The notes: a model not told the origin generated them from the letters alone. Positions 1 through 6,501 are shown, counted from the first letter of the stretch. The stretch: DNA of 7,373 bases from UBA7937 sp034419095 (GCA_034419095.1 DAOULQ010000103.1:1-7373), one strand, 5' to 3'. Numbers and translations are program-made.

Positions 1-1
1 A

Positions 2-346
2 GATCTCCTTTTGGAGCGGGTGGCCTCCTACGAGAGAGAGAGGCGCAAGAGCCAACCGAAGGAGCCCAGCGCCGGTTCGGTCTTCAAGAACCCAGAGGGG
101 GACTATGCCGGCCGCCTCATAGAGGAAGCGGGACTGAAAGGGGAAAGAATAGGCGATGCTCAAATCTCTCCCCTGCACGCCAACTACATCGTGAATTTGG
201 GTCAGGCGCGGGCAAGGGATGTGGCAGCCCTCATCAGGCTAGTACGGGGGAGGGTGTGGCAGAAACAGCGGATCCTTCTAGAACTGGAGATCGAGTTAGT
301 GGGCGATTGGGAAGCGAAAGAATTGGCGACCACGATAAGCGGATGA
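2..346 (+). CDS. murB: UDP-N-acetylenolpyruvoylglucosamine reductase (MurB), C-terminal part
   Basis: The last 114 residues of MurB, the cytoplasmic FAD enzyme that reduces UDP-GlcNAc-enolpyruvate to UDP-MurNAc with NADPH. The frame is open to the left edge, so the start and FAD-binding domain are missing; the in-frame TTG at position 11 is not a real start. Visible is the conserved block 'PSAGSVFKNP' (visible residues 22-31) with the serine that protonates the substrate (Ser26, codon 77-79). It is followed by 'AGRLIEEAGLKG' and 'ISPLHANYIVN', both typical of the type II (short, S. aureus-like) family. Near the end 'LELEIELVG' carries the glutamate (Glu96) equivalent to E. coli Glu325. The gene ends 50 nt before ftsQ; no ddl gene lies between, although many dcw clusters have one there. 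Identification is secure; the type II assignment is from motif style. Confidence 0.95.
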   Translation, partial: DLLLERVASYERERRKSQPKEPSAGSVFKNPEGDYAGRLIEEAGLKGERIGDAQISPLHANYIVNLGQARARDVAALIRLVRGRVWQKQRILLELEIELVGDWEAKELATTISG

Positions 347-396
347 GATAAGAGGTGCAGAGATCACCCTTATAGAACCTTGGAGAAAGAGGGTCG

Positions 397-1155
397 ATGA
401 GAGCCGCATTATTGGACAAGAGAGGCTCTAAAAGCACGGTTCGAAGGCGAATATCGCTCCCCTGGCTGGCCCGGAGGCGAGTTAAAGCCCTCAGCCTCTC
501 CCTCCTGGGAGTTCTAACGGTAGTAACCGTCTACCTTTTCGCTTCTTATGACTTTTATGTCTTCGATATCTCGGTGGAAGGAAATGAAGTGGTATCAAGC
601 GAAGAGATATTGGAGGCCTCCGGGGTCGAGGGCTATAGCATCTTCTTCATAAACCCCCAAAAGGTGGCTAAAGCGGTGGTGGCTTTACCTGATGTAGCGA
701 AGGCGGAGGTACTTTGTCGCTTGCCCAACCGCCTGAGTATAAGGGTTCGAGAACGCCAACCCTATCTTATCTGGCTATCTGGAGAGGAATCGTATTATCT
801 AGACCGCGAGGGGTTCGTGCTCTCCCCTCGCCACCAAATTAGTCTCTCCCTCACTCTCAAGGATCTGGGGGGCGGCTCCCTACGGGCCGGGGACCGCATA
901 AACCCCCAGATCCTTGAGGCCATAAATATCTATAGTGCGCTTCTGCCCCAAGTTAAGAGTTTCGACCATTCCCAAACTTATGGGCTCGCCTTTACGACTG
1001 AAGAGGGTGAGAAGGTACGCCTAGGGACAGGGGAGGATGCCCAATTCAAGGTAGCCCTGTTGCACGCCCTCAAGGAAGAGTTGAAAGAGAAAGGTATCAA
1101 AGCCGCGGTCATCGACCTTCGCTTCGATACTCCCTACTACATAGTCGAAGGCTGA
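397..1155 (+). CDS. ftsQ: Cell division protein FtsQ/DivIB
   Basis: A 252-residue bitopic membrane protein of the divisome, which in known bacteria scaffolds the FtsL/FtsB complex and regulates septal wall synthesis. The layout fits the family: a basic cytoplasmic N-terminus (residues 1-30, many Arg/Lys), one membrane helix at about 31-50 ('ALSLSLLGVLTVVTVYLF'), a POTRA domain at about 55-122 (from 'FDISVEGNEVVSSEEIL' to 'LSIRVRERQP'), then the beta domain with the typical 'YYLDREGFVL' segment (133-142). The ATG at 397 follows a purine-rich GGAGAAAGAGGG stretch (382-393). Length is usual for FtsQ/DivIB. It lies between murB and ftsA, the classic dcw position, and ftsA starts 21 nt after its stop. 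Sequence conservation in this family is low, so the call rests on domain layout and gene order together. Confidence 0.93.
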   Translation: MRAALLDKRGSKSTVRRRISLPWLARRRVKALSLSLLGVLTVVTVYLFASYDFYVFDISVEGNEVVSSEEILEASGVEGYSIFFINPQKVAKAVVALPDVAKAEVLCRLPNRLSIRVRERQPYLIWLSGEESYYLDREGFVLSPRHQISLSLTLKDLGGGSLRAGDRINPQILEAINIYSALLPQVKSFDHSQTYGLAFTTEEGEKVRLGTGEDAQFKVALLHALKEELKEKGIKAAVIDLRFDTPYYIVEG

Positions 1156-1163
1156 ACCTCGTC

Positions 1164-1170
1164 GGGGAGG
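1164..1170 (+). promoter_or_regulatory. Ribosome binding site of ftsA
   Basis: GGGGAGG, a strong Shine-Dalgarno match, lies 6 nt before the GTG at 1177. It decides the ftsA start: the GTG opens directly into 'EETFVALDVGTTK', the normal N-terminus of FtsA, and no ATG is available nearby in frame. Confidence 0.8.
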
Positions 1171-1176
1171 ATATCT

Positions 1177-2400
1177 GTGGAAGAGACCTTCGTGGCTCTC
1201 GATGTAGGCACCACCAAGATCTGTACCCTTATCGCGGAGGTGAAGGAAGAGGGTAGGCTCCGCATCATAGGTGTAGGTATCGCCCCCTCCAGAGGCCTCC
1301 GCAAAGGGGTGGTAGTCAACGTCGAGGAGGCTACAGAAGCGATCGCCGCTTCCATCTCCAAGGCGGAAGATATCTCCGGCTATGAGATCGACCGGGTCTA
1401 CGTGGGGGTGAGTGGGGGACATATCTCCTCGGTGAACAGTCGCGGGGTGGCTGCCATCTCCCGGGGGGTGCGAGGCGTCACCCTTGACGACATGGACCGG
1501 GCTATGGACGCTGCTCAAGCCATCGCCATCCCCCACAATCGAGAGATCGTCCACACCATCCCCAGGGGTTACACTGTAGATGGGCAGGATGGCATACGAA
1601 ACCCCTTAGGCCTCCAGGGGTACCGACTGGAGGTGGAGGCTCATGTAGTAACCGGCGCTGTACCGCCCATCCACAACCTTGTAAAGTGCGTCCGCGCCGC
1701 GGGGGTGGAGATCATCGACCTAGTCTTGGCCCCCATAGCGGCCGGGGAAGCGGTCCTCACCACGGCGGAGAAAGAGATGGGAGTAGTACTAGCCGATATC
1801 GGTGGTGGCACCACCGACATCGCCATCTTCATCGATGGCAGCGTCTGGCATACCATGGTCCTTTCAGTGGGAGGCAACCACCTCACCAACGACATCGCTA
1901 TAGGGTTGCGAGCCCCCTTCAACGTGGCCGAAGAGATAAAGATAGAACATGGCCATACCCTCCCTGAGGTCATAGCCCCAGAGGAATCGATCGATATAGC
2001 CGCTTTCGGGAATGAACCCCGACGCTCCATCTCCCGACGGCGCTTGGCCCAAATAATCGAGGCCCGAGCCGAGGAGGTCTTCGATCTCGTTTTCAAAGAG
2101 ATAAAACGCTCTGGCTATGACGGCCTCCTTCCGGCGGGGTTGGTGCTATGTGGAGGGACGGCGGAACTGGCCGGCTTGCGAGAGTTTGGCAGCCGGGCCT
2201 TAGATCTACCGGCCCGAGTGGGCAACCCCCAAAAACTGGAGGGCCTAATGGAGACTCTGGAGAGCCCCGCCTACGCTACCAGCGTGGGGTTGCTCCTTTG
2301 GGGGCTGGGACGCATCAAGGATAGGGAAATCGCTCCCCGGAGAAGGAGCAACTTCCTGCCTCGTCTTCGGGGGTGGCTGAAAGCCCTGCTCCCCGGATAA
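1177..2400 (+). CDS. ftsA: Cell division protein FtsA
   Basis: A 407-residue actin-like ATPase that polymerises on the membrane and tethers FtsZ filaments at the division site. Actin-fold signatures are clear: phosphate-1 'ALDVGTTKICTL' (residues 7-18), the FtsA-specific 1C domain (about 83-160, with 'IPRGYTVDGQDGIRNPLGL'), phosphate-2 'ADIGGGTTDIAIF' (206-218) and the adenosine motif 'GLVLCGGTAELAGL' (321-334). The C-terminus 'FLPRLRGWLKALLPG' (393-407) is a basic, amphipathic helix after a flexible 'PRRRSN' stretch, matching the membrane-targeting sequence of FtsA. The start is GTG, with a strong ribosome binding site 6 nt upstream. It lies 21 nt after ftsQ and 26 nt before ftsZ, so one operon is likely. 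No missing motif or frameshift seen. Confidence 0.97.
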   Translation: MEETFVALDVGTTKICTLIAEVKEEGRLRIIGVGIAPSRGLRKGVVVNVEEATEAIAASISKAEDISGYEIDRVYVGVSGGHISSVNSRGVAAISRGVRGVTLDDMDRAMDAAQAIAIPHNREIVHTIPRGYTVDGQDGIRNPLGLQGYRLEVEAHVVTGAVPPIHNLVKCVRAAGVEIIDLVLAPIAAGEAVLTTAEKEMGVVLADIGGGTTDIAIFIDGSVWHTMVLSVGGNHLTNDIAIGLRAPFNVAEEIKIEHGHTLPEVIAPEESIDIAAFGNEPRRSISRRRLAQIIEARAEEVFDLVFKEIKRSGYDGLLPAGLVLCGGTAELAGLREFGSRALDLPARVGNPQKLEGLMETLESPAYATSVGLLLWGLGRIKDREIAPRRRSNFLPRLRGWLKALLPG

Positions 2401-2426
2401 CACAAAGAAAAGAAAGGAGAGAAGAG

Positions 2427-3482
2427 ATGAAATACTTGCCAGAAGCGAAGAGCTTCGCCAAGATCAAGGTGCTCGGCGTGGGGGGTGGCGGCAGCAACGC
2501 TGTGAACCGCATGATCCAAGAGAAGATGCAAGGGGTGGAGTTCCTCGCTGTCAACACCGACGCCCAAGCCCTCCTCCTCTCCCAGGCCCCGAAGCGGGTT
2601 CACATCGGGGAGAAACTCACCAAGGGGCTGGGGGCGGGAGGAGACCCCGCTATCGGGATCAAAGCCGCCGAGGAGAGCAAGGAGGAACTGAGAACCTCCG
2701 TTCAGAATGCGGACATGGTCTTCATCACCGCCGGGATGGGCGGGGGTACTGGCACCGGGGCTTCCCCCATCATCGGTCAATTAGCCAAAGAGGAGGGTGC
2801 TCTCACTATAGGAGTGGTCACCAAGCCCTTCACCTTTGAAGGGATTCGTCGCCGGGATGTAGCCGAGGAAGGGTTGGTCAGGCTCCAGGAGGAGGTAGAT
2901 ACCCTCATCGTCATACCCAACGACCGTCTGCTAGATATCGTAGATAAGAAAGCCTCCATCCAGACAGCCTTCTCCCTAGCCGATGACGTTCTGCGACAGG
3001 GGATCCAGGGCATCTCCGAGTTGATCACTGTGCCCGGCCTCATCAATCTCGATTTCGCTGATGTCCGGACCATCATGGCCGAAGGGGGAGCGGCTCTCAT
3101 GGCTGTGGGACGGGGCCCGGGCGAGACCCGCGCCGCCGACGCCGCCCAGGCCTCGGTAGCCAGTCCCCTGTTAGATATGACCATCAACGGGGCCACCGGG
3201 GTACTCTTTAACGTCACCGGCGGCCCAGACCTGGCCCTCTTCGAGGTCTATCAAGCGGCCGAGATCATAAGAGAGATGGCTCATCCAGATGTGAACATCA
3301 TCTTCGGCGCGGTCATCGATCCCAATCTAGAAGGCGAGATCCAGATCACCGTCATCGCCACCGGCTTCGACGGCGCGGTACGACGACAGGCTTCCCTACC
3401 CGCCTCCAATATCCACGAGTTCCCGGTGCCCGCCTTTGACGGGGACAATCTGGATATCCCAGCCTTCTTGCGCCGCCATTAG
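2427..3482 (+). CDS. ftsZ: Cell division protein FtsZ
   Basis: Tubulin-like GTPase that assembles the Z-ring, 351 residues. GTP-binding motifs are intact: T1 'GVGGGGSNAVNRM' (17-29), the tubulin signature 'GGGTGTG' (105-111), and the T7 loop 'NLDFADV' (207-213) with the catalytic acids Asp209 and Asp212 that complete the GTPase site of the neighbouring subunit. The C-terminal peptide 'DNLDIPAFLRR' (340-350) is the conserved site for FtsA and other partners. The linker between the globular domain (ending near residue 315) and this peptide is only about 25 residues, shorter than in E. coli (about 50). The ATG at 2427 has GGAG (2416-2419) 7 nt upstream; an in-frame GTG at 2373 would overlap ftsA and add 18 non-conserved residues, so it was not chosen. 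It appears to be the last gene of the fts unit. Confidence 0.98.
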   Translation: MKYLPEAKSFAKIKVLGVGGGGSNAVNRMIQEKMQGVEFLAVNTDAQALLLSQAPKRVHIGEKLTKGLGAGGDPAIGIKAAEESKEELRTSVQNADMVFITAGMGGGTGTGASPIIGQLAKEEGALTIGVVTKPFTFEGIRRRDVAEEGLVRLQEEVDTLIVIPNDRLLDIVDKKASIQTAFSLADDVLRQGIQGISELITVPGLINLDFADVRTIMAEGGAALMAVGRGPGETRAADAAQASVASPLLDMTINGATGVLFNVTGGPDLALFEVYQAAEIIREMAHPDVNIIFGAVIDPNLEGEIQITVIATGFDGAVRRQASLPASNIHEFPVPAFDGDNLDIPAFLRRH

Positions 3483-3528
3483 TGGGATGCCAGTTCTGGC
3501 TCCACTCCTACCGTTGCCAGAAAGGGAT

Positions 3529-3562
3529 CCAACCTTAAAATTCCAGGAAATTTTAAGGTTGG
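3529..3562. repeat. Perfect 14-bp inverted repeat after ftsZ, possible terminator
   Basis: CCAACCTTAAAATT (3529-3542) pairs perfectly with AATTTTAAGGTTGG (3549-3562) around a 6-nt loop, CCAGGA. It begins 46 nt after the ftsZ stop and ends just before the candidate nrdR promoter, so it could mark the end of the fts transcript. Against a standard intrinsic terminator, no T-run follows on either strand; the A/T stretch is inside the stem. It could instead be a protein-binding palindrome or a small dispersed repeat. The structure is certain; the function is not. Confidence 0.6.
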
Positions 3563-3566
3563 TGTA

Positions 3567-3595
3567 TTGCCATCTGCTTCACGCTGTGGTAAACT
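3567..3595 (+). promoter_or_regulatory. Candidate sigma70-type promoter of nrdR-nrdJ
   Basis: TTGCCA (3567-3572, 5 of 6 to the -35 consensus), a 17-nt spacer, then TAAACT (3590-3595, 4 of 6 to the -10), with an extended -10 TGG immediately upstream (3587-3589). The start of transcription would be near 3602, placing both NrdR-box-like sites just downstream of it. A weaker alternative is TTGTAG (3618-3623), 19 nt, TATATT (3643-3648), whose elements would overlap the two boxes themselves. Either way a promoter here would free nrdR from the fts transcript. Prediction only. Confidence 0.5.
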
Positions 3596-3630
3596 GGCGA
3601 TGTCTAACCACAATATGTTGTAGCAGATGG
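3570..3630. repeat. Nested inverted repeats around the promoter and NrdR box 1
   Basis: An outer pair CCATCTGCT (3570-3578) and AGCAGATGG (3622-3630), 9 bp perfect, encloses an inner pair TGTGGT (3585-3590) and ACCACA (3607-3612). The 3' inner arm overlaps NrdR-like box 1, and the 5' outer arm overlaps the -35 element. It may be chance, an operator, or an RNA fold if transcripts from ftsZ read through. Confidence 0.4.
3608..3623. promoter_or_regulatory. NrdR box 1 (upstream)
   Basis: CCACAATATGTTGTAG matches the NrdR-box consensus acaCwAtATaTwGtgt at 12 of 16 positions, including 9 of the 10 core positions (CAATATGTTG, 3611-3620). NrdR represses ribonucleotide reductase genes by binding paired boxes; this site lies 72 nt before the nrdR start codon and is followed by a second site exactly 31 bp further on, the same helical face. 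Confidence 0.75.
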
Positions 3631-3638
3631 GCATAGAA

Positions 3639-3654
3639 CCCCTATATTTGGTAT
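3639..3654. promoter_or_regulatory. NrdR box 2 (downstream)
   Basis: CCCCTATATTTGGTAT matches the NrdR-box consensus at 11 of 16 positions and 8 of 10 in the core (CTATATTTGG, 3642-3651). It is weaker than box 1 alone, but its start is exactly 31 bp after that of box 1, close to three helical turns and the usual spacing of NrdR box pairs, which strongly raises its credibility. Confidence 0.65.
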
Positions 3655-3684
3655 CGAAAGGAGGGGAGCCGCCAGTTATTAAGT

Positions 3685-3688
3685 GGAG
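3685..3688 (+). promoter_or_regulatory. Ribosome binding site choosing the nrdR start
   Basis: GGAG lies 6 nt before the ATG at 3695, which opens into 'MKCPYC', the normal NrdR N-terminus. In-frame GTG 3683 and ATG 3689 are possible earlier starts adding four or two residues. The stronger-looking AGGAGGGG (3659-3666) is 16 nt or more from any of these starts, too far for usual use. Confidence 0.5.
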
Positions 3689-3694
3689 ATGAAA

Positions 3695-4186
3695 ATGAAA
3701 TGTCCCTACTGTTCTTCTGGCGACTCCAGAGTCATCGATACTAGAGAGGCCAAAGGCCGCATCCGCCGTCGTCGTGAGTGTCTCAATTGCCACCAGCGTT
3801 TCACCACTTATGAAATGATAGCCACCGTCCCCCTGACGGTCATCAAGCGGGATGGGCGACGTCAGCCCTTCGAAAGCGGGAAACTGGTGACTGGCATACG
3901 CAAGGCTTGTGCCAAGCGGCCCATCTCCAAGGCACAGGTAGAGACTCTAGCCGAGGAAGTGGAACACGAACTGTACGAAATGGGACAACCAGAGGTGGAG
4001 AGCACACTTATCGGTAAACTGGTTTTGGAGCGCTTGAGGGAACTGGATGATGTGGCTTATCTGCGGTTCGCCTCCGTCCACCGTCGCTTCCCCGATGTGG
4101 AGACCTTGGCCGAAGAGATCGAAGGCTACAAGGAGTGGAAAAGGAGGGAAGAGGAACTAGAGGCCCAACTCCGACTGAGTCTATAA
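3695..4186 (+). CDS. nrdR: Transcriptional repressor NrdR
   Basis: A 163-residue zinc-ribbon/ATP-cone regulator that represses ribonucleotide reductase genes, binding DNA in its dATP/ATP-loaded oligomeric form. The zinc ribbon has Cys3, Cys6, Cys29 and Cys32 ('MKCPYC...CLNC') with the basic stretch 'GRIRRRREC' between them that contacts DNA. The ATP-cone spans about 48-138, from 'TVIKRDGRRQPFESGKL' (Lys51-Arg52 region, nucleotide binding) to 'VAYLRFASVHRRF' (120-132), both near-identical to the family consensus. The length is slightly above that of E. coli NrdR (149), with a charged C-terminal helix (about 135-160). ATG 3695 is preferred because it gives the canonical 'MKCPYC' start and has GGAG 6 nt upstream. 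It follows paired NrdR-box-like sites (autoregulation likely) and precedes nrdJ, its expected target. Identification is secure. Confidence 0.97.
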   Translation: MKCPYCSSGDSRVIDTREAKGRIRRRRECLNCHQRFTTYEMIATVPLTVIKRDGRRQPFESGKLVTGIRKACAKRPISKAQVETLAEEVEHELYEMGQPEVESTLIGKLVLERLRELDDVAYLRFASVHRRFPDVETLAEEIEGYKEWKRREEELEAQLRLSL

Positions 4187-4189
4187 TCT

Positions 4190-4233
4190 GGTGCCGCTTC
4201 GCGGTTCCTCAGAACGGCACCCTCTCTTTTTCT
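4190..4233 (+). terminator. Hairpin plus T-rich tract between nrdR and nrdJ (terminator or attenuator)
   Basis: GGTGCCG (4190-4196) pairs with CGGCACC (4215-4221), a 7-bp GC-rich stem, and is followed by TCTCTTTTTCT (4223-4233), the form of an intrinsic terminator. The 18-nt loop contains material for a competing hairpin, CCGC-TTC-GCGG (4194-4204), mutually exclusive with the long stem. It starts 4 nt after the nrdR stop and ends 25 nt before the nrdJ ATG. It could partially terminate so that nrdR and nrdJ are made at different levels; no separate nrdJ promoter is evident. Confidence 0.5.
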
Positions 4234-4257
4234 AACATACCCGGCGAGAGAAAGAAA

Positions 4258-6501
4258 ATGCCCTACGAAGATGTGGCCGTCGAACTATCGGTCAACGCCA
4301 TGACCGTCCTTCAGCGGAGATATCTTAAGCGAGGAGAAGACGGTCAGGTTGCCGAAACCCCCCAGGAGATGTTCTGGCGGGTGGCTAAGAATATCGCCGC
4401 CGCCGATCTCCTCTATGACTCTCAGGCCGATGTGGAAACCACGGCGGAAGAGTTCTACCACCTTATGGCTTCGCTGGAGTTCATCCCCAACTCCCCTACC
4501 CTGATGAACGCCGGTCGAGCGTTACAGCAACTCTCCGCTTGCTTCGTCATCCCCGTCAAGGATTCTATGGAGAGTATCTTCGAGGCTCTCAAATGCACGG
4601 CTCTTGTCCACAAGAGCGGTGGAGGAACCGGCTTCTCCTTCTCCCGCCTACGTCCCAAGGGAGATGTAGTGAAGTCCACAGGGGGGATAGCCTCCGGCCC
4701 GGTCTCCTTCATGGAGGTCTTCGATGCGGCTACGGAAGCGATCAAGCAAGGTGGAGCCCGCCGGGGGGCCAACATGGCCATCCTGCGCATCGATCATCCA
4801 GACATCATGGAATTCATCACCGCCAAGGAGGATAACGACCAGCTAAATAACTTCAATATCTCAGTGGGCTTAACCGAGGAGTTCATGCGAGCCCTCAAGG
4901 AAGGGACTGACTACCCCCTGGTCAACCCTCGCCATGGCCAGGTGGTAAACCGCCTCTCGGCAGGGAAGGTTTTCGACAAGATGGCGGAGATGGCCTGGAC
5001 CAACGGAGACCCGGGCGTCGTCTTCTTAGACCGCCTAAATGAGAACAACCCCACCCCTCAGCTGGGCGAGATCGAGAGCACCAACCCCTGCGGCGAGCAG
5101 CCTCTTCTCCCCTACGAGTCGTGCAACTTAGGTTCCATTAACCTGGCCCGGATGTTGAAGAATAGCAAGGTAGATTACGAGCGGTTGGGGCGGACGGTGC
5201 GGGCCGCCGTGCATTTCCTGGACAACGTCATAGACCAAAACGAATACCCTCTGCCTCAGATAGAGGAGATGACCAAGGCCAACCGGAAGATCGGCTTGGG
5301 AGTGATGGGTTTCGCGGAGATGCTCATCCGGTTAGGGATCCCCTATGACTCGGAGGAAGCGGTGAGCCTGGCTGAGGAGGTTATGGGGTTCATCCATACC
5401 ACAGCCAAGGAGGCCTCGAGTAGCCTGGCTGAACTACGGGGCTCTTTTCCCAACTACCCAGGCAGCATCTACGACGATAGCAGGGAAGCCCCTCGCTCCT
5501 CCCCCTGGCAAGGGAGGCCCATGCGGAACGCCACGGTGACCACCATCGCCCCCACAGGGAGCATCAGCATCATAGCCGGAACAACCAGTGGCATCGAACC
5601 CCTTTTCGCCATAACTTATGTCCGTCATGTCCTGGACGAAGATGAACTGATAGAGGTGACCCCCTTCTTTAAGGAGATAGCCACCGAAGGTGGGTTCTAC
5701 AGCGAAGACCTAATGCGGAAGATCGCCGAGAGGGGCACCCTCCAAGGGTTGGAGGAGGTACCACCCCAGGTGCAAAGGCTCTTCGTCACCGCTCACGATA
5801 TAGCCCCGGAGTGGCATATCCGCCTCCAGGCCACGTTCCAGCGACATACCGATAACGCCGTCTCCAAGACCATTAACTTCCCCCATGAAGCCACCGTGGA
5901 GGAGGTGAAGAAAGCCTACCTTTTGGCTTATGAGTTGGGCTGCAAGGGGCTCACCCTCTATCGGGACCGCAGCCGAGAGAGACAAGTCCTCTCCAAGGGG
6001 CTCAAGAGGAGAGGTATCCGCAAGCCTCGACCTCGGCCCGAGGTGACCCGGGGCACGACGGAGAAGACGGTTGTGGGATGTGGCCAGACTTTGTATATCA
6101 CCATCAACCAAGATGAGACGGGGCTCTGTGAGGTCTTCACCCAGATGGGGAAATCGGGGGGCTGCATGGCCTCTCAATCGGAGGCTATCGGCAGGCTCAT
6201 ATCGCTGGCCCTCCGCTCCGGCTTGGAGACCAAGGCGATCATCAAGCAGTTGCGGGGCATCCGCTGCCCGGCTCCCAACTGGCGGGAGGGGCAGATGATC
6301 CTCTCCTGCGCCGACGCTATCGGTCAGGCGATGGAGAGGTATGTCAATTCTAACGGGATTCAACTGCCTCTCTTCGACGAGGGAGAAGCGCCAAGGAGCC
6401 TTTTAGGCATGTGCCCCGAGTGCCCCGATTGCGGGGCCATGGTGGAGTTCGTAGAGGGTTGCCTCGTCTGCCCCGCCTGCGGCTACTCTCAATGTGAGTA
6501 G
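4258..6501 (+). CDS. nrdJ: Adenosylcobalamin-dependent (class II) ribonucleotide reductase
   Basis: A 747-residue cytoplasmic enzyme reducing ribonucleotides to deoxyribonucleotides, using adenosylcobalamin to form the active-site thiyl radical, independent of oxygen. Seen: the finger-loop cysteine 'NPCGE' with Asn276, Cys278 and Glu280; the reducing pair Cys95 ('LSACFV') and Cys289 ('YESCNLGS'), Cys289 lying 11 residues after Cys278 as in Thermotoga NrdJ; 'KSGGGTGFSFSRLRP' (119-133); and 'APTGSISIIAGTTSGIEPLF' (431-450). About 598-700 is the TSCPD domain. The tail 'MCPECPDCG...CLVCPACGYSQC' (718-746) is a Cys-rich zinc ribbon, probably relaying electrons from thioredoxin. There is no N-terminal ATP-cone. 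ATG 4258 is chosen because conservation begins at 'LSVNAMTVLQRRYL'; the ribosome binding site is weak (GAGAG, 4245-4249). The frame stays open upstream to 4135, but that part overlaps nrdR and the hairpin. Complete, no lost catalytic residue. Confidence 0.97.
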   Translation: MPYEDVAVELSVNAMTVLQRRYLKRGEDGQVAETPQEMFWRVAKNIAAADLLYDSQADVETTAEEFYHLMASLEFIPNSPTLMNAGRALQQLSACFVIPVKDSMESIFEALKCTALVHKSGGGTGFSFSRLRPKGDVVKSTGGIASGPVSFMEVFDAATEAIKQGGARRGANMAILRIDHPDIMEFITAKEDNDQLNNFNISVGLTEEFMRALKEGTDYPLVNPRHGQVVNRLSAGKVFDKMAEMAWTNGDPGVVFLDRLNENNPTPQLGEIESTNPCGEQPLLPYESCNLGSINLARMLKNSKVDYERLGRTVRAAVHFLDNVIDQNEYPLPQIEEMTKANRKIGLGVMGFAEMLIRLGIPYDSEEAVSLAEEVMGFIHTTAKEASSSLAELRGSFPNYPGSIYDDSREAPRSSPWQGRPMRNATVTTIAPTGSISIIAGTTSGIEPLFAITYVRHVLDEDELIEVTPFFKEIATEGGFYSEDLMRKIAERGTLQGLEEVPPQVQRLFVTAHDIAPEWHIRLQATFQRHTDNAVSKTINFPHEATVEEVKKAYLLAYELGCKGLTLYRDRSRERQVLSKGLKRRGIRKPRPRPEVTRGTTEKTVVGCGQTLYITINQDETGLCEVFTQMGKSGGCMASQSEAIGRLISLALRSGLETKAIIKQLRGIRCPAPNWREGQMILSCADAIGQAMERYVNSNGIQLPLFDEGEAPRSLLGMCPECPDCGAMVEFVEGCLVCPACGYSQCE

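Noticed and set aside
347..396. Possible promoter for ftsQ (TTATAG near 370)
   Set aside because: No acceptable -35 at the right distance; the short gap and same orientation favour read-through from murB.
1021..2096. Long - strand open frames opposite ftsQ and ftsA (1021-1554, 1641-2096)
   Set aside because: Low-complexity or unrecognisable translations antisense to clearly conserved genes; they are shadows of GC-rich codon use.
2373..2426. Earlier in-frame GTG start for ftsZ
   Set aside because: It overlaps the end of ftsA, adds 18 residues unlike FtsZ, and the ATG at 2427 has a good ribosome binding site.
3494..3522. Hairpin TTCTGGC/GCCAGAA just after ftsZ
   Set aside because: A 7-bp stem with a 15-nt loop and no following T-run; too weak to list as a terminator, though it could assist the larger inverted repeat downstream.
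4135..4257. Upstream extension of nrdJ from GTG 4135
   Set aside because: It overlaps nrdR in another frame and runs through the hairpin/T-tract; the 41 extra residues show no NrdJ similarity.
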